Assembly (NCBI RefSeq): GCF_018499875.1
Contig: NZ_JAHBAY010000004.1
Location: 124,001-188,000, forward strand
DNA: 64,000 nt
Direction of reading: 5' to 3'
Origin: Kineosporia corallincola
Lineage (GTDB): Bacteria > Actinomycetota > Actinomycetes > Actinomycetales > Kineosporiaceae
Shown here: positions 31,854 to 41,017 of the stretch, piece after piece
Layout: the number at the start of each line of letters is the position of its first letter
How positions within the stretch are numbered: position 1 is the stretch's first letter
The notes under the pieces: model-generated
The model's input: only the letters and a program-made list of their open reading frames with translations
Told to the model about the DNA's origin: nothing
Database searches by the model: none
Translations under genes and position numbers: made by a program

Positions 31854-32822
31854 TCACCGGGCGTACCACCGGGCCAGCCGGTCGAAGCCCTCCTCCAGCC
31901 CGACCGCGGGCGTCCAGTCCAGCACGGCCCGGGTGGTGCGCTGCTCGAACCAGTGCGCGGTGGCCAGCTGCTCGGCCAGGAACCGGGTGATCGGCGGGTC
32001 GTCGTGCCGCTTGCCCAGCGCCCATGCCCCCTCCACCGCGGCCCCGGCCAGCCAGGCCACCGGGAACGGCACCCGGCGGGCCGGCGGCTGCACCCCGGCC
32101 GCGTCACACAACCGGGCGAACAGGTCGGCCACCGGCCGGGGTTCGCCGTTGGTGACCACCAGCGCCCGGCCCCGCGCGCTCTCGGCGTGGTCGAGCGCGG
32201 CCACCGTGGCGTCCACGGCGTTGTCCACGTAGGTGGTGTCGATCAGCGCGGCCCCGGAACCGATCAGCGGCAGCCGGCCCTGCCGGGCCCGCTCCACGAT
32301 GCGCCCCACCAGCTGGGTGTCGCCCGGCCCCCAGACCAGGTGCGGGCGCACGGCCACGACGGCCAGCCCGGGCCCGTCGGCGGCCAGGGCGATGCGCTCG
32401 CCGGTGGCCTTGCTGCGGGCGTAGTTGCCGCGGGCCCGGCGCGGGTCCGCAGGCCCGGCCCCGGCCCCGGTCAGGGCGTGACCGTGATGGGCCACGGACG
32501 GCGACGACACCTGCACCAGCCGGGGCGTGCCGGCCTGCTTGAGGGCACCGACCAGGTTGCGCACGCCCTCGATGTTGGCGGCGGCGTACTCCGGCCAGGG
32601 ACCGGTCACGTTCACCTTGGCGGCCAGGTGCACCACGGCATCCATGCCCTCGACGGCCCGGCCGATCGCGGCCTGGTCGGTGATGTCACCGGTGATCTCG
32701 CGAACCCCGGTCAGGGACGACGGACGGCGCTGGAAGACCGTCACGTCGTCGCCGCGTGCGGCCAGTTTCAGGGCCACCCCGCCGCCGAGCATGCCGCTGG
32801 CGCCGGTGACGAGAACCTTCAT
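31854..32822 (-). CDS. oleD: OleD-like NAD(P)-dependent beta-hydroxy acid / ketone reductase
   Basis: This 322-aa extended SDR has the GASGMLGGGVA dinucleotide loop, VVHLAAKVNV, and a YARSK active-site Tyr-Lys pair. Within the ole pathway, OleD reduces the beta-keto acid from OleA to a beta-hydroxy acid. Identification rests on the family and on its position directly after oleA and oleBC. The ATG overlaps the oleBC stop as ATGA. It is the last gene of the operon. Confidence 0.88.
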   Translation of the reverse strand: MKVLVTGASGMLGGGVALKLAARGDDVTVFQRRPSSLTGVREITGDITDQAAIGRAVEGMDAVVHLAAKVNVTGPWPEYAAANIEGVRNLVGALKQAGTPRLVQVSSPSVAHHGHALTGAGAGPADPRRARGNYARSKATGERIALAADGPGLAVVAVRPHLVWGPGDTQLVGRIVERARQGRLPLIGSGAALIDTTYVDNAVDATVAALDHAESARGRALVVTNGEPRPVADLFARLCDAAGVQPPARRVPFPVAWLAGAAVEGAWALGKRHDDPPITRFLAEQLATAHWFEQRTTRAVLDWTPAVGLEEGFDRLARWYAR

Positions 32823-35425
32823 CGCGAGCCGGCCAGCTTTCCCGCCGCCCAGGCGGCCACGTGGGTGCGGTCGATCTTGGAGTTGTGCCGGATGTCGGTC
32901 TTCAGGGCATCGGTGACCAGCACCGCGGCCAGCTCGACCGCGGCCGCCGAGCGCACCCGGGCAGCCAGGTTGAGAGGCGCCACACCGCCGGGGGCGTCGG
33001 CCTCCAGCACCGCGACCAGGTGCTGCGAACCGGCCGGGCCGACCCCGACCAGTGCGGCCCGGTGCACCCCGGGTACCGCCTGGATGCGCTGCTCCACCCC
33101 GTACGGCGTGACGAAACCGCCCGCCGGGCTGAGCACGTGCACCAGCCGGCCCTCGACCCAGAGGCGGCCCTCGGCGTCGAAGTGGCCCACGTCGCCGGTG
33201 CGGTGCCAGCCGTCCGGCGTGGAGGTGACCTTCTGGGTGAGCCAGAGCTGGTCGTAGCGTTCCTTGAGATGCCGCGCCCGCACCAGGATCTCGCCGGTGA
33301 CGCCGTGCTTGGTTGTGGTGTCGCCGGAGTCCGCGGCGCCGTGCGCGTCGAGCGGGCTGATCACGATCTCGACGCCGGGCAGCGGCCTGCCGACCAGCAC
33401 GCCGTTGCCGGGGCCGACGGCCTCCAGCCCGGGCAGGTCGACGTCGGTGAGCAGCAGCGCCTCGGTCATGCCGTAGGGCGTGTGAAGCCCGGCGGAGGGC
33501 AGCAGCTCCTGCACCTGGCCGAGCAGCTCGGCGGGCACCGGGGCGCCGGCCGACAGCAGCAGCCGCACGTCACGCAGGCCCGCCCGGTCGCCGTCGGCCA
33601 TCCGGCCGGCGGTGGCCAGGACGTTCGCCAGTGCGGCCGGTGAGGCGAACACCACCGTGGCGTCGATCGCCCGCACCGCCTGGGCCAGGGCCTTCGCCGA
33701 CAGGGTGCGCGGCGCGGTGACGTCCATGTCCGGCACCGCCGAGGTGATCCCCAGGCCCGGGCCGAACAGGGCGAACGGCGCGAAGGCGGCGACGAAGCGG
33801 TCGTCGTCCACCGGGTCGTCGTTGCCCGTGCGCAGCCCGTAGGCCGACAGCAGCGCGTCGCGGATCGCCTCGACCTGGCGGTACGTGTACACGACCCCCT
33901 TGGCGGGGCCGGTCGAGCCGGAGGTGAAGAGCACCAGCGCCTCGGCCTCCGGCGGCGGGCCGGGCGGCAGCTGCGTGGGGGTGGTGCGACGCAGGTCGTC
34001 GAGGGTGGTGGTGACCCCGAGCACCCGGGAGAGCCGGGAGTCCGCCTTCACCCCGACGCCGATCCGGCGGCCCGGCCAGCGCAGGGCGCGGGCGGCCAGC
34101 AGACCGCGGTCGACGGCGATCACGTGCTTCACCGCCGCGCCGCGCACGGCCCGGTGCAGTCCGGGCAGGCCCAGTCCGGCGTCGGCGATCACGGCGACGG
34201 CCCCGATGCGCAGGCAGGCGTAGAGCGCGACGGTCAGGTCGGCACCCGGCGGCACCAGCAGCGCCACCCGGTCACCGGCCCGCACACCCTGATCCAGCAG
34301 GCCCGCGGCCACCCGGTTCACGTCGGAGGAGAGCTGCCGCCAGCTGGTCGCCCGCCAGCTCCCGAGCTGGTCGTTGCCGGCGCCGCTCGGTTCCAGCAGC
34401 ACGGGTCGCGGGTCGTCCGCCCGCTCGTCCAGCGGCGCCCACAGCTCGCGCCGGGGTGTGGTCACCCCGGTGGGTCGGCGCGGGGTCACAACAGTGGACG
34501 ACGGGGAGCTGATCGCGGGTGTCACGTCGTCCGTCAGCCACCGCACCACCGCCTCGGCGACCGGCGCGTCCTCGGCGACCAGGTGACCGGCCTTCTCGAA
34601 CCGGTGCACCTGGGCCTGCGGAAGACGCGAGCGCAGGTCACGCAGGTAGAGGTCGGTGAACACCGGGTCGCGCGGGCCCCACAGCATCAGCGCGGGCAGC
34701 TCGGCCAGGCGCGGCAGGCCCTGCACGATGTCTTCGAGGGCGTCCCAGCTCGGGTGCGTGGGGTCGACCGGGATGTCTTCGACGAACTCGTCGATGCCGG
34801 TGCGCCGGTCGGCTCCGCGGTAGGGGTCCAGGTAGCCCGCCCGCACCCGCGACGGCAGCCACGGGTGGGCGATGCCCAGCGTGGCCTGGAGGAAGATCGG
34901 GGTGGTCGCGGTGACCAGGCGGCGTACGCCGGGCAGCCGGGCCGCGGCGATCAGGAACGGCAGGGCCGAGCCGGGCGGCTGGTGCACGGCGGTGTTCAGC
35001 ACCGCGACGCCGGCCAGCCGGTCGGTGTGGCGTACCGCCCAGCCCAGCGAGATCGCGCCGCCCCAGTCGTGCCCGAGCGTGACGATCGGGCCCTGGAGGT
35101 CGAGGGCGTCGGTGAGCCGGTCCAGGTCGTCGAGGCGGGTGCCGAGCCGGCGCCGCACGCCGGTGCGGTCGGACAGGCCCATGTTGAGCTGGTCCATGGC
35201 GACCACCCGCCAGGGCTGCCCGGACTCGGTGGCCGCGGCGATCACGTGCCGCCACAGGTACGACGAGGTCGGGTTGCCGTGCACGCACAGCAGCGTGCCG
35301 ACGGGCGTGCGGCCGTCCAGGGCGTCCTGGTTGTCGAGCACGTGCCAGGTGTGGCCGTCGGGCGTGGTGACCTTGCGGACCCAGCGCGGGTCGACGCCGT
35401 GCGGCGTGCCGGTCGGCGTGCTCAC
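32819..35425 (-). CDS. oleBC: fused OleB-OleC (hydrolase plus AMP-ligase-like) protein
   Basis: This 868-aa protein is a natural fusion. Residues 1-330 are an alpha/beta hydrolase of the haloalkane-dehalogenase type, with nucleophile Asp120 in LGHDWGG, matching OleB. A Ser/Thr/Pro linker follows (SSPSSTVVTPRR, about 330-355). The remainder is an acyl-AMP ligase-like domain with the P-loop LFTSGSTGPAKG near residue 500, matching OleC. In the pathway, OleC converts the beta-hydroxy acid to a beta-lactone and OleB removes CO2 to give the olefin. The GTG at 35425 overlaps the oleA stop. An OleBC fusion is known from Micrococcus and other actinobacteria. Confidence 0.9.
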   Translation of the reverse strand: MSTPTGTPHGVDPRWVRKVTTPDGHTWHVLDNQDALDGRTPVGTLLCVHGNPTSSYLWRHVIAAATESGQPWRVVAMDQLNMGLSDRTGVRRRLGTRLDDLDRLTDALDLQGPIVTLGHDWGGAISLGWAVRHTDRLAGVAVLNTAVHQPPGSALPFLIAAARLPGVRRLVTATTPIFLQATLGIAHPWLPSRVRAGYLDPYRGADRRTGIDEFVEDIPVDPTHPSWDALEDIVQGLPRLAELPALMLWGPRDPVFTDLYLRDLRSRLPQAQVHRFEKAGHLVAEDAPVAEAVVRWLTDDVTPAISSPSSTVVTPRRPTGVTTPRRELWAPLDERADDPRPVLLEPSGAGNDQLGSWRATSWRQLSSDVNRVAAGLLDQGVRAGDRVALLVPPGADLTVALYACLRIGAVAVIADAGLGLPGLHRAVRGAAVKHVIAVDRGLLAARALRWPGRRIGVGVKADSRLSRVLGVTTTLDDLRRTTPTQLPPGPPPEAEALVLFTSGSTGPAKGVVYTYRQVEAIRDALLSAYGLRTGNDDPVDDDRFVAAFAPFALFGPGLGITSAVPDMDVTAPRTLSAKALAQAVRAIDATVVFASPAALANVLATAGRMADGDRAGLRDVRLLLSAGAPVPAELLGQVQELLPSAGLHTPYGMTEALLLTDVDLPGLEAVGPGNGVLVGRPLPGVEIVISPLDAHGAADSGDTTTKHGVTGEILVRARHLKERYDQLWLTQKVTSTPDGWHRTGDVGHFDAEGRLWVEGRLVHVLSPAGGFVTPYGVEQRIQAVPGVHRAALVGVGPAGSQHLVAVLEADAPGGVAPLNLAARVRSAAAVELAAVLVTDALKTDIRHNSKIDRTHVAAWAAGKLAGSR

Positions 35426-36435
35426 CAGATCACCGGGAGCACGCCGGCCGTGAACCCGGCCGCGCCGCAGACCAGCAGGATCTTGTCGCCCTTGGTCAGC
35501 AGTCCCTGCTCGGAGGCCAGCGACAGCGACAGCGGGATGCTGGCGGCGGCGTTGTTGCCGAACCGGTCCAGCGTCACCGACACCTGGTCGCGCGGGTAGT
35601 CGATGGCCGCGCAGAGCGCCTCGGTGACGCCCTTGGACACCTGGTGCGGGAAGATCCGCTTCACCTCGTCGAGGTTCCAGCCCAGCTCCGCGATCGTCTT
35701 CTCGATCAGCGGCGGGATGTGCTCGACGGCCAGGCTCTGGAGGGCCGAGCTGTCGCACTCGAAGAAGTAGCGCGAGTTGTCGTGCGGCATCAGGTTGCCG
35801 CCGGCCAGCACGGTGGACAGCTCCCACTGGGAGCCGTCGGAGACGAAGCGGCCGGGCAGCAGCCCGGTGTTCTCCTCGTCGGAGGCCTCCAGCAGCACCG
35901 CGGCACCGGCGTCGCCCAGGGTCAGCGCGGCCAGCTTCTTGCGCAGGTCGGCCGAGCTGTCGATCTGCCAGTTGACGGTGGGGGAGAGCACCTCGCCGGC
36001 GACGACCAGCACGCGCCGGGCGCGCCCGGTGGCGATCGAGGCGGCGGCGAAGTCCAGGCCGTTGAGGAAGCTGTTGCAGGCGTTCTTGATGTCGGCGAAC
36101 GTGGCGTTCCGCGCGCCCATCTTGTGCTGCACGATGGCCGAGGTGGCGGGCTCGGACACGTCGTGCGACGCCGAGGAGTAGATCAGCAGGTCGACCGAGA
36201 GCGGGTCGACGTCGGCGTTGGCCAGTGCGGCCAGGCCGGCCTGCGAGGCGAGGTCGGACGAGGTGGTGCCGGGCACCGCGTGACGCCGCTCACGGACCCC
36301 GGTGAGTCGCTCCACCAGCCCGCTGGGCATGGCGAAGTTCTGACTGCGGGCCGTAACGGTATCTTCGACCTCGGCCGAGCTGATGACGCCGTCCGGTATC
36401 GCGTGACCGGTGCTCACGACCGCAGAGTTGATCAA
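35422..36435 (-). CDS. oleA: OleA-like thiolase (3-oxoacyl-ACP synthase III family)
   Basis: This 337-aa thiolase-fold protein has the catalytic triad Cys120 (IKNACNSF), His264 (FPHQVS) and Asn294 (FGNNAAAS). Its length and its position upstream of oleBC-oleD identify OleA, which joins two fatty acyl-CoAs head to head to a beta-keto acid. The start is TTG at 36435 with AAGGTGAG upstream; in-frame sequence before that is low complexity and outside the family. It opens a three-gene operon. Confidence 0.9.
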   Translation of the reverse strand: MINSAVVSTGHAIPDGVISSAEVEDTVTARSQNFAMPSGLVERLTGVRERRHAVPGTTSSDLASQAGLAALANADVDPLSVDLLIYSSASHDVSEPATSAIVQHKMGARNATFADIKNACNSFLNGLDFAAASIATGRARRVLVVAGEVLSPTVNWQIDSSADLRKKLAALTLGDAGAAVLLEASDEENTGLLPGRFVSDGSQWELSTVLAGGNLMPHDNSRYFFECDSSALQSLAVEHIPPLIEKTIAELGWNLDEVKRIFPHQVSKGVTEALCAAIDYPRDQVSVTLDRFGNNAAASIPLSLSLASEQGLLTKGDKILLVCGAAGFTAGVLPVIW

Positions 36436-37261
36436 AACTGGCTCACCTTGACGACTGTGGGGAATGAAGGTCCGGACCCGACGCCGTTGTCTCCGGGCCG
36501 AGGCCGTCTGCCATCCTGACACGGAATTGAGGTTCCGCTGCTCGTGGGGCTCCCGCGATGCAGGTTGGTTACCGACTTGAGTACCGCCATGTAGGCACGA
36601 CGAGCGAGCTCCGGCCGGTGTTCCAGGGGTGAATTGCACCTTTGGACACTTCTTCGGTGTCCGGGTGTGCGTGGCGCTCGCACACCGGGTCACCCGTTCG
36701 GAGTGTCACCACCGGTCACCCGGACGGGTTCGTGACCCGATCGAGATGTCCCGGCGTCCCGGTGCCCCGGCGCGGGGGCGCCTCGAATGGTGGACGACGA
36801 AAACCCGGCCGACAATGCGCCCGACGCCGGTGCGGCAGTTGCTGAGCGTTCATTCCCTGTCCCTCCGGGTGTCGGAGCGCCCGTCGTCGGCCGACACCTG
36901 TTGCTCGACGACGTGTTTCGCGCCACCCCGGTCCTCGGCTCTCGGCATCTGGCGAAAGTCGTTGGAGACCGGCAATAGTCGACGGAGCGTGATTGATCAT
37001 GTCGATAATTGTTGCTGGCGGGCAGATCTGGGAACCCGGCCTTGCATCCGGCGGGTGAATGGGTGAAGATGATCAGCGTATCGGCTTCCGATGGGCGCCG
37101 GGCTCCGGCCTGCCCCTGCCCGGGTTCTGACCGATGCCCCCATTTTTTCGGCAACAGGTCGCCGCTCCCACTCCCCGTGAAGGTCGTCCGGGCTTCCGTC
37201 GCCCAGCGTTCCCGCGAGTGAGACCTACCCAACCCCAACAGTTTTCGCGAAAGCAGCCGCC
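36436..37261. other. 826-bp intergenic region upstream of the ole operon
   Basis: No gene called. The longest frames are low complexity; the best candidate, 36787-36978 (63 aa, MVDDENPAD), has no ribosome site. Two hairpins are visible: one near 36661-36688 (CCGG-GTGTGCG arms) and a larger imperfect one at about 36686-36740 (CGGGTCAC with GTGACCCG). The region is less GC-rich near 36980-37070. It must hold the promoters of the divergent ole operon and the gene at 37262. Confidence 0.45.
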
Positions 37262-37810
37262 ATGACCGCCATCACCCCGGGCACCGCCCCGGTCGAGCTA
37301 GCGCTGATCCCCCGGCAGGGGCGTCACACCGCGCACGACCCGTTCGACCCGGACGCCCGGCACGAGGAGACGTTGTCCCGCCTGCTGTCGCAGGTCCCCG
37401 GAAGGGCGCCGCTGTACGACCGGCCGCTCGCGCTGAAGCAGCGCATCGCCCGCGACAGCAGCAACCTGGAGCGCCTGCGCCGCGCCCTGCCACAGCTGCG
37501 CGACCCCCGCCGCCGCGCCGAAACATCGCACGCCATCAGAACTCTCACTGCCGACATCGCCGCCCACGAGCGCGCCCTCGACCGCCTGGTCGACGAGGGC
37601 CGCACCCGCCGCTGGGGCCCGGCCGACTTCGAGCCGGGCGACCGGGTGCGCTACATGGCAGCCTGGTACGACGTGGTCGGCGTCGGCCCGGAAGGGCTCA
37701 CCGTGGTGTTCCGCCGGGGCCTCAACGGCGTCAGCTGGGACGTGCCCGCCGAGTACTCCCGGGTCACCGGCCGCGACCGCAACGGCGTCGAAGACCTCGA
37801 CGCCGCCTGA
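37262..37810 (+). CDS. hypothetical protein
   Basis: This 182-aa protein is unrecognised. Residues 48-110 form a basic helical, probably coiled-coil region (LKQRIARDSSNLERL). Residues 120-160 form a small beta-rich domain with FEPGDRVRY and VVGVGPEGLTVVFR, reminiscent of KOW or SH3-like barrels. No signal peptide or membrane helix. The upstream ribosome site is weak. A hairpin terminates it. Confidence 0.65.
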   Translation: MTAITPGTAPVELALIPRQGRHTAHDPFDPDARHEETLSRLLSQVPGRAPLYDRPLALKQRIARDSSNLERLRRALPQLRDPRRRAETSHAIRTLTADIAAHERALDRLVDEGRTRRWGPADFEPGDRVRYMAAWYDVVGVGPEGLTVVFRRGLNGVSWDVPAEYSRVTGRDRNGVEDLDAA

Positions 37811-37835
37811 GCCCCGGACCTGATCACCGCCAGGC

Positions 37836-37879
37836 ACGACGAAACGGCCGGTCCTGTCACGGGCCGGCCGTTTCGTCGT
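37836..37879. terminator. 16-bp stem terminator between convergent genes
   Basis: ACGACGAAACGGCCGG (37836-37851) pairs perfectly with CCGGCCGTTTCGTCGT (37864-37879) around a 12-nt loop, between the hypothetical gene at 37262 and the convergent NmrA-like gene. Confidence 0.85.
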
Positions 37880-37898
37880 CATCGGTCGAGGGGGTGGG

Positions 37899-38759
37899 TC
37901 ACAACGTGCGCAGGTAGTCCGCGAAGCGCAGCGGCGACTGCCTCAGCGCGGAGGTTCTGGTGAAGTCGCCGCGGTAGGCGGGCACCTGGGTGAACCACTC
38001 GAACATCGCCCGCTGGTCGTCGTCCGTGATGCCGGCGATGTCGACGGCCTCGAAACGGGTCTTCTGGCCCGTGCGTTCGGAGAACGCCTCGGCGATCTGC
38101 TCCGGGGTGAGCTGGTCGGCCGCGATCTCCAGCTGCCCGCCGGGGATCGAGTCGGGCAGCAGCACGGCGGTGGCCCCGATCGCCCCGATGTCTTCGACCG
38201 AGATCATCTGCAACGGCACGCCCGGCGCCAACGGGAACCGGAACACCCGCTCGTCGCCGCCCGGTTCGGGCCGGGCTGCACCCCGCAGGTTGTCCATGAA
38301 GAACACCGGCCGGATCACGGTCAGGTTCAGGCCGGCCTCGCGCAGGTGTTCCTCGATTGCCCACTTGCTCTCGAAATGCGGGATGCCGGTGGCCCGGTCG
38401 GCACCGCCGACCGAGCTGTAGACCACGTGCGACACCCCGGCCTCGCGGGCCGCGTCACCGATGGCGCGGCCCTGACGCACCTCGCCGGCCGGGCCGTCCT
38501 CGGCGAACGTGGTCATCGCGAACAGCGTGTCGGCACCCCGGAGTGCGGAGACCAGCGACGCCGGGTCCGCCAGGTCTGCCCGCACCACGGAAGCGCCCTG
38601 GTTCCGGACTCTTACGGCTCTCTCGCTGCCGGGGTCGCGGACGAGGGCGCGCACGGCGGCCCCTCTGGCGAGCAGATGACGGGCGACTGCGCCTCCCTGC
38701 TGCCCGGTGGCCCCGATCACGGCCACTGTTCCGGTGTTGCCTCCCTGCGAAACCGGCAT
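37899..38759 (-). CDS. NmrA-like NAD(P)-binding protein
   Basis: This 286-aa protein of the NmrA/atypical SDR family has the GATGQQGGAVARHLL dinucleotide loop and the family pattern FESKWAIEEHLREAGLNLTVIRPVFFMDN. It has no canonical Tyr-Lys pair at the SDR position, so it may bind NAD(P) as a sensor or be a reductase of unknown substrate. ATG at 38759 has AGGAGG upstream. Confidence 0.88.
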   Translation of the reverse strand: MPVSQGGNTGTVAVIGATGQQGGAVARHLLARGAAVRALVRDPGSERAVRVRNQGASVVRADLADPASLVSALRGADTLFAMTTFAEDGPAGEVRQGRAIGDAAREAGVSHVVYSSVGGADRATGIPHFESKWAIEEHLREAGLNLTVIRPVFFMDNLRGAARPEPGGDERVFRFPLAPGVPLQMISVEDIGAIGATAVLLPDSIPGGQLEIAADQLTPEQIAEAFSERTGQKTRFEAVDIAGITDDDQRAMFEWFTQVPAYRGDFTRTSALRQSPLRFADYLRTL

Positions 38760-38893
38760 TTTCGACTCGCCTCCTGTTGACCCGTCTTTCACGAGCGGCC
38801 CGAGTCTAGGAGTGTTGACCCCGTGATGCCCGGGCACATGGCCGAACGCGCCGCGCCACCGTCGCCGCGTCGTCGCACCGTCACGGCGCGGCC

Positions 38894-40189
38894 TCAGAAC
38901 GTGAGCTGCGGGAAGTCCTGGCGTGCCCGGGCGAATTCGCTGGGTGAGAATCCGTCACCGAAAGCCTCTGCGGCCCGGGCACTCAGGTCTTCCCCGGCGG
39001 CGGCGCTGGTGAACAGCACGTACTCGCCCATCGTCATGTCGCGGGTGTAGGCCGGGGCCTGGCCGTCGGTTCCGGCGGTCGGGAAGTAGCGCGCGGTGAG
39101 CTCGAAGTAACGGCGCATCACGTCGGGGCCGCCGCCACCGTCTTTCCACAGCGGCAGGAACCAGTCGCGGAACCAGGCGGCGTCGTGCGCACCCGCGGGC
39201 AGGTCGTCGCGGCTGCTGAGGAAGGCCTGCTCGGTGCGGTCGGCGTCGTCGGGGTGCGCGGTGTTGGCGTAGAAGTCGTGCACGCAGAACTCGGCCCACT
39301 TGGAATCGCCCCACAGGGCCAGGGCGGGCGAGCCGGACGTGCCCTGGCCGGCCAGCTCCACCTGGTGGCAGGCCTCGTGCACGATGATGTCGCGCAGCTG
39401 GGTGTCGTGCTCGCTCCAGGTGCCGTAGCCGACGTCGATCGTGGTGCGGTGACCGGAGCTCTCCTGGAACCGGGTGGCCACCGTGCCGCCGCTGTGCGTG
39501 CCCTGGTGCATGAAGAACAGCGCCGGCTCGGGGGCACCGAAGTTCTCGCAGGTCTGCGTGCCGAGCGAGCGGTCTGCGGCGCAGGTGCCGTACGAGGTCT
39601 TGACGTACTGCCAGACCTCGGTGGCGAACGGCGTGATCCAGTCGGTGCCGGAGGCCTGCCGCAGCGGTTCGTCGTAGTACACCGCCACGTCGGTGTCGCA
39701 GCTGATCCGGGTCATCGTGTCGGTGTGCTCGGCGACGTCGTCGGTGAGGGTGGCGGGGGCGTCGTCGGTGCAGGCCGCCGACGAGGTGGTCGGGGCCGCC
39801 TGCGTGGTGGTCGCCGTGGGAGTGGTGGCCGGCACCGTGCCCGTCGCCGTGCCCGGCACCGTGACGGTCTGCGTCGCCGTGGGCGTCGGGTCGGAGGACG
39901 GCGTGGGGGAGGACGGGCTGCCGGTGGCCCCCGGCCCGGTGGTGGCCGGGACCTGGCCGGCGCCGGACAGGCCGGAGCCCTCGTCGTCCGTGCTCTGCCC
40001 GGAGTCACCCGAGAGCTCGGCGCGCGCGTCGTGCGGACGGGCGAACGGCCCGTGCTGCGTGGCCATCTTCGCGAGTGCGGGGGAGGCCATGAGCGCGACG
40101 CCCAGCCCGATGACGCCCGCGGCCGTGCCGGTGGAGTACAGCAGTCGCCTGCGGGTACCTGGGATGGGGTGGGCCCTGCGGCGTCCCAT
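38894..40189 (-). CDS. secreted putative zinc metalloprotease
   Basis: This 431-aa secreted protein has an RR-containing signal segment (RRRLLYSTGTAAG then a hydrophobic stretch to about residue 40). A long Ser/Thr/Pro-rich linker follows (80-135). The globular domain contains HEACH (His271, Glu272, His275), a gluzincin-type HExxH motif; the third ligand is not obvious. Several Cys suggest disulfides. The start at 40189 is set by GGAGG. Substrate unknown. Confidence 0.75.
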   Translation of the reverse strand: MGRRRAHPIPGTRRRLLYSTGTAAGVIGLGVALMASPALAKMATQHGPFARPHDARAELSGDSGQSTDDEGSGLSGAGQVPATTGPGATGSPSSPTPSSDPTPTATQTVTVPGTATGTVPATTPTATTTQAAPTTSSAACTDDAPATLTDDVAEHTDTMTRISCDTDVAVYYDEPLRQASGTDWITPFATEVWQYVKTSYGTCAADRSLGTQTCENFGAPEPALFFMHQGTHSGGTVATRFQESSGHRTTIDVGYGTWSEHDTQLRDIIVHEACHQVELAGQGTSGSPALALWGDSKWAEFCVHDFYANTAHPDDADRTEQAFLSSRDDLPAGAHDAAWFRDWFLPLWKDGGGGPDVMRRYFELTARYFPTAGTDGQAPAYTRDMTMGEYVLFTSAAAGEDLSARAAEAFGDGFSPSEFARARQDFPQLTF

Positions 40190-40445
40190 GGGTCGTCCTC
40201 CGTCTTCAGACCATTCGATTGCCCTCTGCCCGGCACGGGGCGCGCACAGGGGGTCATCAACCGAATCGCCATCTGTCCTAGCCGGGTGTCGGTAGAACCC
40301 TAAGACGAATTCAAGAATGACTGGTGATTGGTGATCACTGCGTGTCAGAAGCCAACAGGAATCACCTTTTTCACATGAGTTTCTCGGGTATCCCCTGAAA
40401 CCTCCGGTGAATCCAGGGTTACTGGCGCGTTGACGGACGAGTTCG

Positions 40446-40964
40446 TCAGATCGACCTGCGCGCATGCGGTTTCAGCTCGACCGTCAGCACCACCTCGAAG
40501 CAGTTGCCGCGGGCCAGGCCGGTCACGCCGACATTCGCCCGGGTGACGGCACCGTGCTCGCCGAACACCTCGGCCAGCACGTCGGAGACGCCCTCGCCGA
40601 CCTCGTGGTGCCGGTCGAAGTCCGGGGTGGCGGCCACGAACCCGAGCGCGGAGACCGGGCCCAGCACGTGGTCGAGCGATCCGGTGGCCAGGCGGATCAT
40701 GCCCAGGCAGTTGATCGCCGCCTTGCGGGCCGCGGCGTAGCCCTGCTCGACCGTCAGGTTGTCGCCGAGACGCCCGGGGTGCAGCACGGTCCCGTCCCGG
40801 TCCTCCGGTGTCATGCCACCGAGCACCAGGTGCGATCCGGTGCGGTGGAAAGCCTTGATGGTCTTGCCGTACCGGGCCCCGTAGGGCGGGTTCGCGTAGT
40901 CCGGCACGGGATGCTCGAGCTGGTCGGCGCGGGCGTTCGGGCCGATCGGGCCAGGGAGGTTCAT
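40446..40964 (-). CDS. RidA family protein
   Basis: This 172-aa protein matches the RidA/YjgF family in its second half: the DNLTVEQGYAAARKAAINCLG helix and ARGNCFEVVLTVEL. RidA proteins deaminate reactive enamine or imine intermediates. It is longer than the usual 125-130 aa because of an N-terminal region. The canonical active-site Arg is not certain here. ATG with a weak ribosome site. Confidence 0.8.
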   Translation of the reverse strand: MNLPGPIGPNARADQLEHPVPDYANPPYGARYGKTIKAFHRTGSHLVLGGMTPEDRDGTVLHPGRLGDNLTVEQGYAAARKAAINCLGMIRLATGSLDHVLGPVSALGFVAATPDFDRHHEVGEGVSDVLAEVFGEHGAVTRANVGVTGLARGNCFEVVLTVELKPHARRSI

Positions 40965-41017
40965 GAACCGAGCGTACAGATTGGATCCACTTGATGAAAC
41001 GCTGGATCCTTACTGCC

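Noticed and set aside
31953-33257. Long plus-strand open frame opposite oleD and oleBC
   Set aside because: It is the antisense shadow of high-GC coding DNA, with His/Gly/Arg-rich content and no family.
36787-36978. 63-aa frame starting MVDDENPAD in the large gap
   Set aside because: No ribosome site and only moderate third-position GC; kept as a remark in the intergenic entry.
40345-40374. A nine-codon leader-like frame (MKKVIPVGF) on the minus strand
   Set aside because: Too short, about 155 bp before the next start, with no terminator/antiterminator structure that would indicate attenuation.
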